64,000 nt of DNA, taken from the NCBI RefSeq assembly GCF_900108855.1, contig NZ_FNXY01000002.1, positions 548,967 to 612,966 on the forward strand, read 5' to 3'. Under the pieces are notes generated by a model, which worked only from the letters and a program-made list of their open reading frames with translations, did not search any database and had not been told where the DNA came from. The stretch's first letter is position 1. The number at the start of each line of letters is the position of its first letter. Of this stretch, positions 36,161-45,456 are shown in pieces. The DNA is from Dyadobacter koreensis (lineage in GTDB: Bacteria > Bacteroidota > Bacteroidia > Cytophagales > Spirosomataceae). The position numbers and the translations under genes were made by a program.

Positions 36161-36220
36161 TGGCTGGTTTTCGGAAACAGATATCCGGATGGATATACGT
36201 CCGGAAAACCAGCCATTTTT
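36161..36220. terminator. Long hairpin between the aminotransferase and AEC genes
   Basis: TGGCTGGTTTTC and GAAAACCAGCCA form a 12-pair stem around a loop with further pairing (ATATCCGGAT region). Five T follow on the plus strand, while the minus-strand run is poor. The adjacent genes are both on the minus strand, so it is either a terminator of moderate strength or a processing hairpin. Confidence 0.6.
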
Positions 36221-36233
36221 CATTTATGCTGAA

Positions 36234-37421
36234 TTAGCTTATCGTACCAAGGGCGCTTACGAATGCTTTCATTTCGTCCATTGTTCCCATACTAACACGT
36301 AACCAGGGCTTGTTCTGAATATCAAATGCACGGCAGGAGATATTTTTCGCAGCCAGTTTGGTCAACATATCTTTACCAGGGATGTTGATCGGGAAAATCA
36401 CGAAGTTGGTGTAAGACGGGATATATTTGTAACCCATTTTATCAAGATTTCCAAGGAGATATGTTTTTGCTTCATGGTTCAATTTGCGCGTCATCACCTG
36501 GAATTCGCTGTCATCCATAGCAGCAGAAGCAGCAGCGATTGAAGTATAAGAAATACCCATACCGCCACGTGTGATTTTTTCGATTTGCTTAATAAATGTT
36601 GGTTGAGCAGCGATGTAACCAACACGGATACCAGCCATTCCCATAATTTTTGAGAACGTACGTGCAATGATTACATTTTTGTTTTTCTGAAGTAATCCAA
36701 CCATACTTTCAGTATCCGCACCAACGGCTAGTTCGATGTATGCTTCGTCAACGAAAATAGGCACTTTCTCAGAAACGCGTGAACAGAAATCTAACAACTC
36801 TTTGCCAGTCGTGATCGCACCCGTTGGGTTGTTAGGGTTACAGATATATACAAGTTTGGTGTCTTTGTCTACAGCAGCTTCCATCGCTTTTAAGTCGTGG
36901 GAGTGGTTTTCTGTTACAGGAACAGCCTTCCATGTTGCACCAACAGATTTTGCAACCTGAACGAGTGACATATAACAAGGGTCAGCAGAAACGATATTTC
37001 CACCATGCATGAAAAGTACCAGAGCCACTTTTTCCAATAGATCCGAAGATCCAGGGCCCATCATGATATAGTCTTTCGAAACGCCTTCCTTTTTAGCGAT
37101 TTTATCAACCAGGTCACTCATTTCTTTCCAGGCATAGCGGTTCCCGCCTGCAACTGAGTCACAAACTGCCTTTTGAGCGCTTTTTGGTGGTCCGTATGGA
37201 TTTTCGTTAGCGCCGATACGGATCATTTTAGAAAGATCTGGTTTTTTGTCCAGAAAGTGCTCACGCACCATTGGGCTACGGTAAATACGGTTTTCAGGAT
37301 CAAGCGATAGAGGCATATCATCGAATGCACCACCAAAGCTCATGTGGGGAGCCAGGGTCATACCACCAAGAGCCAATAAGCCTGATTTTAACAAATTGCG
37401 ACGGTCGATTTTTTGAGTCAT
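36234..37421 (-). CDS. Tat-exported PLP-dependent aminotransferase (HisC-like)
   Basis: A 395-residue protein from the ATG at 37421; a TTG 42 bases upstream is in frame but poorer. The N-terminus is a twin-arginine signal (KIDRRNLLKSGLLALGGMTLAPHMSF). The rest is a class I/II fold similar to histidinol-phosphate aminotransferase: IRIGANENPYGPP, CNPNNPTGAI with the cofactor-contacting Asn, FVDEAYIEL, and ARTFSKIMGMAGIRVGY with the PLP Lys. C-terminal WLRVSMG carries the substrate carboxylate Arg. An exported aminotransferase cannot serve histidine synthesis in the cytoplasm, so a periplasmic amino acid or amine substrate is likely. It lies directly after a SusC/SusD operon. Confidence 0.85.
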   Translation of the reverse strand: MTQKIDRRNLLKSGLLALGGMTLAPHMSFGGAFDDMPLSLDPENRIYRSPMVREHFLDKKPDLSKMIRIGANENPYGPPKSAQKAVCDSVAGGNRYAWKEMSDLVDKIAKKEGVSKDYIMMGPGSSDLLEKVALVLFMHGGNIVSADPCYMSLVQVAKSVGATWKAVPVTENHSHDLKAMEAAVDKDTKLVYICNPNNPTGAITTGKELLDFCSRVSEKVPIFVDEAYIELAVGADTESMVGLLQKNKNVIIARTFSKIMGMAGIRVGYIAAQPTFIKQIEKITRGGMGISYTSIAAASAAMDDSEFQVMTRKLNHEAKTYLLGNLDKMGYKYIPSYTNFVIFPINIPGKDMLTKLAAKNISCRAFDIQNKPWLRVSMGTMDEMKAFVSALGTIS

Positions 37422-37491
37422 TTTAATTGTTTTTTTAGTAATGGGATTGTAAAGATTAAGCAAATGGGTATTGAGAAAAGCAATGAAAAAA

Positions 37492-37528
37492 AACGGGATA
37501 AGTCAGCCAGGAATTTACCTGGCTGACT
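37492..37528 (-). terminator. Terminator of the SusC/SusD operon
   Basis: AGTCAGCCAGG (37501-37511) pairs perfectly with CCTGGCTGACT (37518-37528). On the minus strand it is followed, after TATCCCG, by eight T. It lies 8 bases downstream of the small lipoprotein gene. Confidence 0.8.
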
Positions 37529-37535
37529 GGTAATG

Positions 37536-38018
37536 TTATTGTGCCTGAACTTGTGAAAATCTTGTAAAAGTCACTCCTTTATAGGTCCCGGTCCATGATA
37601 TTCTTGCAAGTGAACCTTTAACCGGAGTCGCTATTCCTAATTCTGCCCAGGTTTTATCCAGTGAAACTTTACCGTCTGCTCCAGAAGTTACTTCACCTAA
37701 AACGGCTCCTGTTCGCATGGTGATCGCCACTTTTACACCAGAAACAGGTATCGAGTCAATACCAACTGCGTTATTCAGGATTCCACTTTTATCTAATTCT
37801 AAAAGTGTGGCTGAAAGTGTCAGTTTTGTAGATGCAGCAGGGTATCCAACGGCCGGATCTTTTTCCTGAGGATATCCGAAAGGTGCTCCGATGATGTTTA
37901 CAACAACCGGCGCAACGGTGGCGTCTACCCAGGGATCCTCTTCTTTACAAGCAGTGAAAACAGCACCGGCAAGTAAACAGATAACCAGAATTTTGATATG
38001 TTTTGTATATGAATTCAT
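37536..38018 (-). CDS. Small lipoprotein in the SusC/SusD operon
   Basis: A 160-residue protein from the ATG at 38018; an in-frame GTG 24 bases upstream is less likely. It has a lipoprotein signal (HIKILVICLLAGAVFTAC, lipobox Cys at residue 24) followed by KEEDPW. The mature part looks like a single Ig-like beta sandwich with an AVLGEVTSGADGKVSLD turn. It occupies the SusE/SusF position, 42 bases after susD, and is probably a surface glycan- or ligand-binding accessory, although it is shorter than SusE. No family name can be given with confidence. Confidence 0.75.
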   Translation of the reverse strand: MNSYTKHIKILVICLLAGAVFTACKEEDPWVDATVAPVVVNIIGAPFGYPQEKDPAVGYPAASTKLTLSATLLELDKSGILNNAVGIDSIPVSGVKVAITMRTGAVLGEVTSGADGKVSLDKTWAELGIATPVKGSLARISWTGTYKGVTFTRFSQVQAQ

Positions 38019-38060
38019 TGTCAGTTTTTTTAAGTCGATCACTTAATTTTCCGGTTTGGG

Positions 38061-39533
38061 TTATTCAGCCCACCAAAGTTTTGTCTTCATATCGTCTTTG
38101 CCGCCAAGCAGGGTAACACCACCTTCAACACTCGCTTTATTAAGAGAATATTCGTTGGTTGAGTAAGTAAATCTTGTTGGCAACACACCATCGTTGTTCA
38201 ATACTGCGCGGGCGTCTGGTGCAGGGAATTTTGGCAAACCTGTGCGGCGCCACTCCGTCCATGCTTCAATACCTTGTCCAAACAGCGCTACCCACTTTTG
38301 CTCCATGATTTTTTCCTTCGTTGCTGTTCCAAGTTTAGCAAGAAAAGCAGCAGGAGGGGTCAAGGCATATTGTGTGAAAGAAGCATTTACAGCGGTTTTG
38401 AAATAAGCATCAGCATCACCGGTAATGTCTCCGTCAAGGGCTGCTTCTGCCAGAATGAAATTCAATTCAGCAAAAGTCATGATCACTTCCGGAGCCGTTG
38501 CTCTCGTGAAATACGTTCCTATGGTAGAGCTGGACGAAAGGAAAGTGGTTGCAATTGCATCCGGCAAGCCATTCGGGTGTCCCTGATAGACTCCGTCTTT
38601 ATTTGGGTTTCCATAAACTGTAATTCTGGTATCACCCATAGAATTCATCTGATCGACTAATGTTTTACTCAAATTCCAGTCCGTACGACCGCCCTGAATA
38701 ATGATCTGATTCCACTCATTATTGCTTGGCAAAACTGCTGAACAGTTCAGTTGGGCGTTGTCGGCATTCGTAGTGAAAATCGGGTAGGTAGAAGCATTTC
38801 CTAAAATTTCCGCAAAAACTGCTTTCGACTCTGCGGGTTTCTTTTTGGCCTGACGATTGGCAAGTCTCAAACGAAGTGAGTTTGCAAACTTCTTCCATTT
38901 AAGAATATCACCATTGTAAACGATGTCTCCGGCTACGGCTGGCCCACCAACGGTCAGCAATGAATTTGCCGTTTTAAGGTCCGCGAGCATCGCCGCGTAA
39001 ATTGCTTCCTGAGAGTCATACTTAGGCGTGTAGATTGGCGTAGCAGCCGTTCCTTGGATTGCCTCTGAGTAAGGGATTGGTCCGTACATATCGGTGAGCA
39101 AAGAGAAAACCCAGGTTCTCATCACCATCGCTACGCCTACATAATTTGCGTTTGGCGTTGCTCCGTCTGGCGAGGAAATTGTAATGATGCGTTGGAAATT
39201 AACTTGTGCATCGTTATAAAATCCTTTCCAGTTATTGTTTGTTACTGCAACAGAAACCGTGTAGTCATCACCTTCGTTTGAATAAATGTTACGTGTAAGA
39301 TGTTGCATGTAAAGTTCGGCTGCATCAATGTTGATACGCTCAAACCGATCTCTGTGGCCCCAGTAGCGGTCGATTGAAGATTCAAGGCCGGAAGTAAGGA
39401 GGTACTGTGCCTTAACTAACGTCGGATCATTCGGGTTCGAATTTATTTCTTCAAAATCCTTGGTGCAGCTGTTCATTGAAAACATCACAGCTGTCAAGGC
39501 AATTACCAGTGGTTTATATGCTATTTTTCTCAT
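38061..39533 (-). CDS. SusD/RagB-family outer-membrane lipoprotein
   Basis: A 490-residue protein with a lipoprotein signal (LVIALTAVMFSMNSC). The SusD-like 2 pattern is clear: FEEINSNPNDPTLVKAQYLLTS near residue 28, TWVFSLLTDMYGPIPYSEA near residue 140 with the conserved GPIPYSEA, and KWKKFANSLRLRLA near residue 210. FAELNFILAEAAL and MEQKWVALFGQGIEAWTEWRRTG complete the TPR-like scaffold. SusD proteins form a hinged lid on their SusC barrel and capture oligosaccharides or peptides. The gene follows susC after 39 bases. The substrate is not evident, because no degradative enzymes lie in the operon. Confidence 0.93.
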   Translation of the reverse strand: MRKIAYKPLVIALTAVMFSMNSCTKDFEEINSNPNDPTLVKAQYLLTSGLESSIDRYWGHRDRFERINIDAAELYMQHLTRNIYSNEGDDYTVSVAVTNNNWKGFYNDAQVNFQRIITISSPDGATPNANYVGVAMVMRTWVFSLLTDMYGPIPYSEAIQGTAATPIYTPKYDSQEAIYAAMLADLKTANSLLTVGGPAVAGDIVYNGDILKWKKFANSLRLRLANRQAKKKPAESKAVFAEILGNASTYPIFTTNADNAQLNCSAVLPSNNEWNQIIIQGGRTDWNLSKTLVDQMNSMGDTRITVYGNPNKDGVYQGHPNGLPDAIATTFLSSSSTIGTYFTRATAPEVIMTFAELNFILAEAALDGDITGDADAYFKTAVNASFTQYALTPPAAFLAKLGTATKEKIMEQKWVALFGQGIEAWTEWRRTGLPKFPAPDARAVLNNDGVLPTRFTYSTNEYSLNKASVEGGVTLLGGKDDMKTKLWWAE

Positions 39534-39572
39534 AATGAAAGTCGATTAAAAGATCCCAGATCAACAGGAAGA

Positions 39573-42500
39573 TTAGAATGAAAAGCTTAAGTTAACACCC
39601 ATACTTCTTGAACTTGGAAGCTGGCCATAACCAAATCCTTGTGCATTTCCACCTTTTGAATCGAATTCAGGATCCACGTGCGGTGTGTTTTTAAAGATCA
39701 TCCATACGTTACGCCCAACCAGTGAAAGTTTAGCAGTCTGGAAGAATGTCTTCTTCAAAAGATGCGTAGGGAGGCTATATCCAAGCGTCAATTCACGTAG
39801 TTTCACATAGCTTGCGTCGAAAATTGCTGCTTCGTGGTAGTTACGAGGATTGTTGTATGCATAAAACTCTTTTGCAGGAATGATGATGTCGTTTTTAGCA
39901 AACGTTCCGTCGGCCATTTGTTTAACACCGTCTCCGATTACTCCTTCTTCACGTCCGATAGCTGTTTCTTCATATTGTCCCGTCCAGCGACCTGTACCGG
40001 TTCCTTCGTCGAAAATATCACCACCCATACGTACATCAACCAAAGCAGAAAATGTAACGCCTTTGTAGGTAAATGTGTTAGAAACACCACCTGTCCAGTC
40101 TGGCTGAATGTTGCCAAGCTTGATCGTACCTGGCGCAACCTGTGGCAAACCATTGGCATAAATTACTTCTCCTTCTGGTGAGCGTAACCAGCCCTTTCCG
40201 TAGTAAGTACCATAAGCTTCGCCGATTCTGGCTTCGGAAGTCATACCGCGTTGTGTAGCAAGTGTGTAGGTTGTAAGGCCTTCGGCAAGTGCAACAACTT
40301 TGTTTTTGTTTTTAGCAAAGTTAACTGCGATATCCCATGAGAAGCCGTTTGACAATTTGACCGGGTTGGCAGTCAGCATTATTTCAACCCCTTTGTTGGT
40401 AATCTCACCTGCATTTAAAACGCGGGTGTCATAACCGCTTGCTTTCGAAATCTCAACGGCAAGGATCTGGTCTCTTGTACTCTGGCTGTAATAAGTCATA
40501 TCAAGACCAATTTTGCCTTTAAAGAATCTCAAATCAGCTCCGAATTCTTTACCGGTTGTGATCTCAGGTTTCAAAGTCGAGTTTGCAATTTTAACAGCCT
40601 CAGCGAATTTACTCATGCTTCCGTTCCATGAACCGTTCGCTGTAAAAGTCTGCTGTAAGGCGTAGGGATCAGCATCGTTACCAACTTGCGCCAAACTTGC
40701 ACGAAGTTTTGCGAAACTCAGCACATTACTTTGTACATCAAAAATGTCTGTCAGTACTGCACTTAATGAAACAGAAGGGTAGAAGTATGAATTGTTGTTA
40801 GACGGCAGGGTACTTGACCAGTCATTTCTTGCTGTCACATCCATAAACAATTGATTTCTCCAGCCGATTTGAGCCGCACCAAAAACACTTTGATTTTCAG
40901 ATTTAGTGATGGTACTCTGGATCGTGTTCAAACTTGGGATCGAGTTGGCGGCATTGTACACTCCGTCTACAACAAGCTCACCAACTGCAAAGTAATTTCT
41001 CTTGTAATAGTTGGTTCTTTTAATCGCACCAGCCTGAAGATTTAGAGAAAAGTCTTTCGTTACATCTTTGTTGAAAGTGAAAATAATGTCTGAGTTCGTT
41101 TCCTGATTGCGCAGAACTTCTTCGTTATACCGGCCAGGAGTTTTTACGCCGTTTCTTACCCTTTCAAAGTTTGTTATGTTGATACGTGTATCACTCCAAA
41201 CGTCTGTTCCTGTCCGAAGCATTACGCTAAGCGAAGGAAGGATTTTGTAGTTGAAAGAGATGTTTCCCAGTAATCTGTCCTTATCATTTCCACTTGTCAA
41301 TTTTTTCTGAGAAAAATATGGGTTAGTGAAGAATGTATGCTGCCAGTTTGGCGGATCTGTGTCACCAGGTATCTGGTTGTGCGTGGAAGTATACTGCTCG
41401 TAGTTACGAAGCTGTTTCCAGGATACGTGTCTGTGAGCCCAGATAAATTCCTGGCCGGAAGTATAACCGCGGTTGTCGGCACCAGACTTGATGTATTCAG
41501 CAGAAAGCGCAACACTGAAATTTTTTGTCAGATTATAACCTGAGTTGATTTTCAAGTTATAACGGTGAAAATCGTTATAGTAAGCGATACCACTTTGTTT
41601 TGTATGTCCTAAACCTAAACGGAAATAACCCTGATCGTTTCCACCTGCAACGGCCACACTGTTTGAAACAGTGCTACCTGTGTTCCAAAATTCGTCCCAG
41701 TTATTTGGTTGTGGTGTTAAAGGAGCTACATCGTTTCCTGTCCACCATTGTCTGACCAAGCGGCCATCCATTGGTGCACCCCAGCTTTCGTCTGTTCCTT
41801 CTGTTCCAGATAAAGGAGCCGTTGGACCATAAGCTGCACGGTATTGCTGAATTTCCAGCGGGTCAGTGATTGCGCCGCTCCATCCGTCGTGGTACCAGGT
41901 CCTGTAACCATTTCCTCCACCATAAGTATTTTGAAATTTAGGTTTGATCCATGGGCGCTCAAAGGTCACGTTGGAGTTGACTTCAACGCCAATTCCTTTT
42001 GTGCCTTTACCGTTTTTCGTTGTTATCAAAATAACACCGTTGGCTGCACGTGAACCATATAAAGCTGCTGCGTTTGGACCTTTCAAAACAGAAATCTCTT
42101 TAATGTTATCAGGGTTAACTTCTGACATACCGCCACCGTACTGGTTTGTTGCTGATGTAGCTGATGCCTGTTGCATCGGTACACCATCAATTACAATAAG
42201 AGGCTGGTTGTTACCAGAAATAGAACCAGCGCCGCGGATCTGGATAGTAGAACCACTACCAGGGCCGCCGTTTGACTGGATTCTTACACCGGCAATCTTG
42301 CCGGAAAGTGCGTTTGCTACGTTCGTAGAACGTGACTCAGTAAGGCTTGAACCTTTTACTTCCTGAACCGTATATCCTAATGCTTTTCTTTCGCGCTCAA
42401 TACCAAAAGCTGTTACAACAACTTCTGCCAATTGGCGTGTATCAGCATCTAATTTGATGTCGAAAACCGTTTGACTCCCAACAGGAATCTCTTTAATTAA

Positions 42501-42731
42501 AAATCCTACATAAGAAACAACTAAAACGCCGTCGCCCGGAATAGTGAATTTAAACTTTCCGTCAGCGTCAGCATTGGTACCCGTATTTGTGCCTTTGTAA
42601 ATAATAGAAGCGCCAGCCAGTCCCAGACCATCATCGGCCGCAGTTACCTTTCCGCTAATTTCACGCGTTTGTGCATGCACCAACGGAGAAAGCAGACAGG
42701 CCCATAAGAACAATAGTAAAGTTTTACGCAT
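39573..42731 (-). CDS. SusC/RagA-family TonB-linked outer-membrane protein
   Basis: A 1052-residue protein with a signal peptide (TLLLFLWACLLSPLVHAQ). A CarboxypepD_reg-like N-terminal domain (ISGKVTAADDGLGLAGASIIYKGT) is followed by a TonB-dependent plug with LAEVVVTAFGIERERKALGY and the SusC signature VLKGPNAAALYGSRAANGVILITTK. A 22-stranded barrel ends with an aromatic last strand, MGVNLSFSF. It is the transport pore of a SusCD complex. The gene heads an operon susC-susD-lipoprotein. A long leader with strong secondary structure, including a terminator-like hairpin, lies upstream, and no sigma/anti-sigma pair is adjacent. Confidence 0.95.
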   Translation of the reverse strand: MRKTLLLFLWACLLSPLVHAQTREISGKVTAADDGLGLAGASIIYKGTNTGTNADADGKFKFTIPGDGVLVVSYVGFLIKEIPVGSQTVFDIKLDADTRQLAEVVVTAFGIERERKALGYTVQEVKGSSLTESRSTNVANALSGKIAGVRIQSNGGPGSGSTIQIRGAGSISGNNQPLIVIDGVPMQQASATSATNQYGGGMSEVNPDNIKEISVLKGPNAAALYGSRAANGVILITTKNGKGTKGIGVEVNSNVTFERPWIKPKFQNTYGGGNGYRTWYHDGWSGAITDPLEIQQYRAAYGPTAPLSGTEGTDESWGAPMDGRLVRQWWTGNDVAPLTPQPNNWDEFWNTGSTVSNSVAVAGGNDQGYFRLGLGHTKQSGIAYYNDFHRYNLKINSGYNLTKNFSVALSAEYIKSGADNRGYTSGQEFIWAHRHVSWKQLRNYEQYTSTHNQIPGDTDPPNWQHTFFTNPYFSQKKLTSGNDKDRLLGNISFNYKILPSLSVMLRTGTDVWSDTRINITNFERVRNGVKTPGRYNEEVLRNQETNSDIIFTFNKDVTKDFSLNLQAGAIKRTNYYKRNYFAVGELVVDGVYNAANSIPSLNTIQSTITKSENQSVFGAAQIGWRNQLFMDVTARNDWSSTLPSNNNSYFYPSVSLSAVLTDIFDVQSNVLSFAKLRASLAQVGNDADPYALQQTFTANGSWNGSMSKFAEAVKIANSTLKPEITTGKEFGADLRFFKGKIGLDMTYYSQSTRDQILAVEISKASGYDTRVLNAGEITNKGVEIMLTANPVKLSNGFSWDIAVNFAKNKNKVVALAEGLTTYTLATQRGMTSEARIGEAYGTYYGKGWLRSPEGEVIYANGLPQVAPGTIKLGNIQPDWTGGVSNTFTYKGVTFSALVDVRMGGDIFDEGTGTGRWTGQYEETAIGREEGVIGDGVKQMADGTFAKNDIIIPAKEFYAYNNPRNYHEAAIFDASYVKLRELTLGYSLPTHLLKKTFFQTAKLSLVGRNVWMIFKNTPHVDPEFDSKGGNAQGFGYGQLPSSRSMGVNLSFSF

Positions 42732-42778
42732 GGGAATCCGGTTAAATTAATTAGGTGAGTACTATTAGTAGAGTAGGT

Positions 42779-42966
42779 AAAAAAGTTATGGCTGTGGTGT
42801 CCACGTTTCTGTGCGCCGCACACACTTTCGCATGGACAGAACAGCACAGCCATAAGCTTACAAAACTGCTTTTCCGGAAAGCAATACCCTCTTAATCGAG
42901 GACAAACAGTGGAATCGTTTCTGTGATCTGGCAACCAGGTCCAGGTTTTGATAAAAATGTTTGTCC
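42779..42966 (-). promoter_or_regulatory. Structured leader of susC with terminator-like hairpin
   Basis: Read on the minus strand: TGGACAAACA (near 42966) can pair with TGTTTGTCC (near 42900). It is followed by a TGCTTTCCGGAAAAGCA hairpin, then a rod whose outer arms TTATGGCTGTG and CACAGCCATAA (42855-42845 and 42796-42786) are perfect, with inner TGTCCA/TGGACA. The rod is followed by C and six T, ending about 48 bases before the susC start. This has the layout of an attenuator or small RNA. It matches no riboswitch family I can recall. Confidence 0.5.
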
Positions 42967-43465
42967 ACGCTGACAGGTAATTAATTATTAAATTCTTTTC
43001 GTAAAAAGGCAGAACTTCTTTGCTGTTGTCTAATTGACATTAACAGTCCGGATGGTTTATGTTCTCCTTCTTACGTTTAGACATATTCAGTGCGGCTGGA
43101 ACATATCTGACAGTTAAGAAGTTTAGTCATTCGTTTAATGACATTTCAAATATACTGACAAAGCTAATAAATGCAAGAGAAATTATTTAAAAATTGAGTT
43201 TTATTGCAATAATAATTGGTTGATGTAGTTATTGGGCGAATTATATTGCACTTTATCTATATTTAATTTCAATTATCTTACTTTGATCCAATCTATAAGC
43301 CTAATAGACTTCATGTTGACTCATAAGATCTAATTTTAGTAAGTTTAAAATTTACCTATATACGCTACATTTTTTGTTGAAACTTAAAAATCGAGTTCAA
43401 ATTTCGTAAATTTTACTTATATTTTATGTTAAAATCTGAAAAATTGGTTTCATAAAGTATGGAAA

Positions 43466-43498
43466 CGAAAAAAGGATCACTTCTGGTGATCCTTTTGA
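43466..43498 (-). terminator. Terminator after N-carbamoylputrescine amidase
   Basis: AAAGGATCAC (43471-43480) and GTGATCCTTT (43486-43495) pair around a TTCTG loop. A T-rich run follows on the minus strand. Confidence 0.8.
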
Positions 43499-43528
43499 TA
43501 TTATTGGAATAATTATATTTATGGTGAC

Positions 43529-44428
43529 TTACTTATCGTCGATGTAGCGGCTCAGTATAGGTTTATAGGAGTCCACACGGCGGTCTCGGAAGAACGGCCA
43601 TGTGGTTCTGTAGTGATCCAGTTTATGTAGATCAATTTCTTCTACGTGTACAGTTTCTTCTGTATGGGGAGCGAGATACATTAGCCGTCCATGTGGATTT
43701 GCTATGAAGGAACCGCCCCAAAATTGCTGGTCTGCTTCGCGACCTACGCGGTTTACAGAGACTACATAAACGCCGTTGGCAACTGCGTGGCTCCGCTGGA
43801 TTGTCTGCCAGGCGCCGTATTGTTCATCGTTAATAATCGGATCAGTCTCGTTCGTGTCCCAACCGATTGCAGTAGGATAAAAAAGAACCTCCGCACCCAT
43901 CAAGCTTGTGATCCGCGCAGCTTCCGGATACCACTGATCCCAACAGATCAAAACACCGATTTTTGCGAATTTTGTATTGAATATCCTGTAACCATTGGTA
44001 TCAGATTCTTCTGATGCGGCATCACCAGGAGTAAAGTAGAACTTTTCATAATATCCGGGATCGTCGGGAATATGCATTTTGCGGTATTTACCCAGATATG
44101 TTCCATCAGCATCGAGTACTGCTGTTGTATTATGATAGAGTCCGTGCGCACGTTTTTCAAACAAGGAGGCAATAATCACAACGCCTAGTTCTTTGGCAAG
44201 ACTGCCTAATGATTCCGTCGATGGACCCGGAATTGCTTCCGCCAGTTCAAAGTTTTTATGGTCTTCGACGTCGCAAAAGTACAGCGACTTAAAAAGCTCC
44301 TGCAAACAAACAATTTGTGCTCCTTTTGCAGCAGCTTCTCTTATTTTAGATTTAGCTTTTTCGAAATTATCTTCTACATCCGCGGAACAGCTCATCTGAA
44401 CGATTCCAATATTTACTTTTTTATTCAT
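43529..44428 (-). CDS. aguB: N-carbamoylputrescine amidase (carbon-nitrogen hydrolase)
   Basis: A 299-residue nitrilase-superfamily enzyme from the ATG at 44428; an in-frame GTG 42 bases upstream is not needed. The catalytic triad is visible: Glu in IVCLQELFKSLYFC near residue 43, Lys in YLGKYRKMHIPDDPGYYEKFYFTPGD, and Cys in IGVLICWDQWYPEAAR near residue 157. The HIPDDPGYYEKFYF block is characteristic of N-carbamoylputrescine amidase, which yields putrescine, CO2 and ammonia. With aguA at 33 kb this completes agmatine to putrescine. It precedes the susC region and follows a glycosyltransferase gene by 41 bases. Confidence 0.93.
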   Translation of the reverse strand: MNKKVNIGIVQMSCSADVEDNFEKAKSKIREAAAKGAQIVCLQELFKSLYFCDVEDHKNFELAEAIPGPSTESLGSLAKELGVVIIASLFEKRAHGLYHNTTAVLDADGTYLGKYRKMHIPDDPGYYEKFYFTPGDAASEESDTNGYRIFNTKFAKIGVLICWDQWYPEAARITSLMGAEVLFYPTAIGWDTNETDPIINDEQYGAWQTIQRSHAVANGVYVVSVNRVGREADQQFWGGSFIANPHGRLMYLAPHTEETVHVEEIDLHKLDHYRTTWPFFRDRRVDSYKPILSRYIDDK

Positions 44429-44469
44429 TCCGGTTGTTTTTGTTGATTGAGTAATCGGATTGGGAAACA

Positions 44470-45456
44470 CTATTTGCTGAACGGAAGTTCTTTGATTTCA
44501 AAATCGAAGGAAAGCTTGTTCATGCAGTTGAAATGTTTTTTTGGGCATTCTTTATAACCGATCTTGGAGCAGGGGCGGCAATCGAGGTCATTATTTTCTA
44601 TGACTTCAAAAGCAGTTTTATAAGGATACATGCCAAAGGCCGGAACTGTATTGCCCCAGATCGAATAAACTTTCTTTTTAAAGGCGGAGGCCACGTGCAT
44701 TAATCCCGTATCGTGCGAAAAAACGATAAACGATTGTTCTATTAAAGAAGCCGACTGATTGAAGTTGTATTTTCCGCACCCATTAAAAATCAATCGGTCG
44801 CCAATTGCTTTCCTGATTTCTTCCCCTGCTTCGAAATCTTCTTTTCCGCCCAATAAAATGATCGGGAAATTAATTTTTCTGCAAAGTTCAATCATGCGGT
44901 GAACGGGAAGTTTTTTAGTATTATGCTGTCCGCCGATAGCATAGGCGACAAAATCTTTCTGATGGGTTTCAGGAATCCAGTCTCTTTCTACTTTGTCTTT
45001 ATATGGAATAAAATAATCAAGACCGAGATCATCATTTTTGACTCCTAATGGTAAAACCGTGTCCAGATACCGGTCGACGATATGAATGTCTGGCAGATAA
45101 TTTATTTTAAACTGTGTTTGCAGCCATTTCTGCGCATTTAATTTTTTAAAAGAAAAGGATCGCTTGAAAAGCGCCAGTTTGATATGCAATGTTCGTAAAT
45201 TGGTATGCAGATCGATGATATAATCAAAATTTTCAGCACGCAGGGTTTTGACCATTTTATTCAGACTGCCGTCCAGCAACCAGATTTTATCAACATAGGG
45301 ATTATCTTCCAGCAGGAAACCGAATTTGCTTTTGGTAAAATAATGAATTTCAGCTTCCGGATATTGCTGTTTCAGGCAACGTATAACGGGAGTAGTCAGA
45401 ACGATATCGCCGATCGAGGAAAAGCGGAGGATTAAAAACTTGACAGGTTTGTTCAC
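44470..45456 (-). CDS. Glycosyltransferase family 9 (heptosyltransferase-like)
   Basis: A 328-residue GT-B protein of the ADP-heptose:LPS heptosyltransferase family. N-terminal ILRFSSIGDIVLTTPVIRCLKQQYP and FDYIIDLHTNLRT form the acceptor lobe; VFSHDTGLMHVASAFKKKVYSIWGNT is the conserved donor-site block near residue 245. A cysteine-rich C-terminal segment, CRPCSKIGYKECPKKHFNC, is unusual but recurs in Bacteroidota members. It probably adds a core sugar to lipid A. The GTG start overlaps the stop of the upstream acyltransferase by four bases (GTGA), so the two are translationally coupled. Confidence 0.9.
   Translation of the reverse strand: MNKPVKFLILRFSSIGDIVLTTPVIRCLKQQYPEAEIHYFTKSKFGFLLEDNPYVDKIWLLDGSLNKMVKTLRAENFDYIIDLHTNLRTLHIKLALFKRSFSFKKLNAQKWLQTQFKINYLPDIHIVDRYLDTVLPLGVKNDDLGLDYFIPYKDKVERDWIPETHQKDFVAYAIGGQHNTKKLPVHRMIELCRKINFPIILLGGKEDFEAGEEIRKAIGDRLIFNGCGKYNFNQSASLIEQSFIVFSHDTGLMHVASAFKKKVYSIWGNTVPAFGMYPYKTAFEVIENNDLDCRPCSKIGYKECPKKHFNCMNKLSFDFEIKELPFSK

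Larger units (their letters stand above)
42732..43528. other. 797-base gap: structured susC leader and otherwise no gene
   Basis: The part nearest susC (42779-42966) contains several strong hairpins on the minus strand. The rest (43000-43470) is AT-rich. I see no convincing gene in it; a 43-codon frame at 43059 has no supporting features. Confidence 0.6.

Noticed and set aside
42786-42966. Cobalamin, TPP or SAM riboswitch in front of susC
   Set aside because: The conserved boxes of these classes, as I know them, are not found; only generic hairpins are visible.
43059-43190. A 43-codon frame on the plus strand in the gap upstream of susC
   Set aside because: It has no ribosome-binding signal, paralogue or recognisable feature, unlike the two mini-genes at 31.7-32.1 kb.
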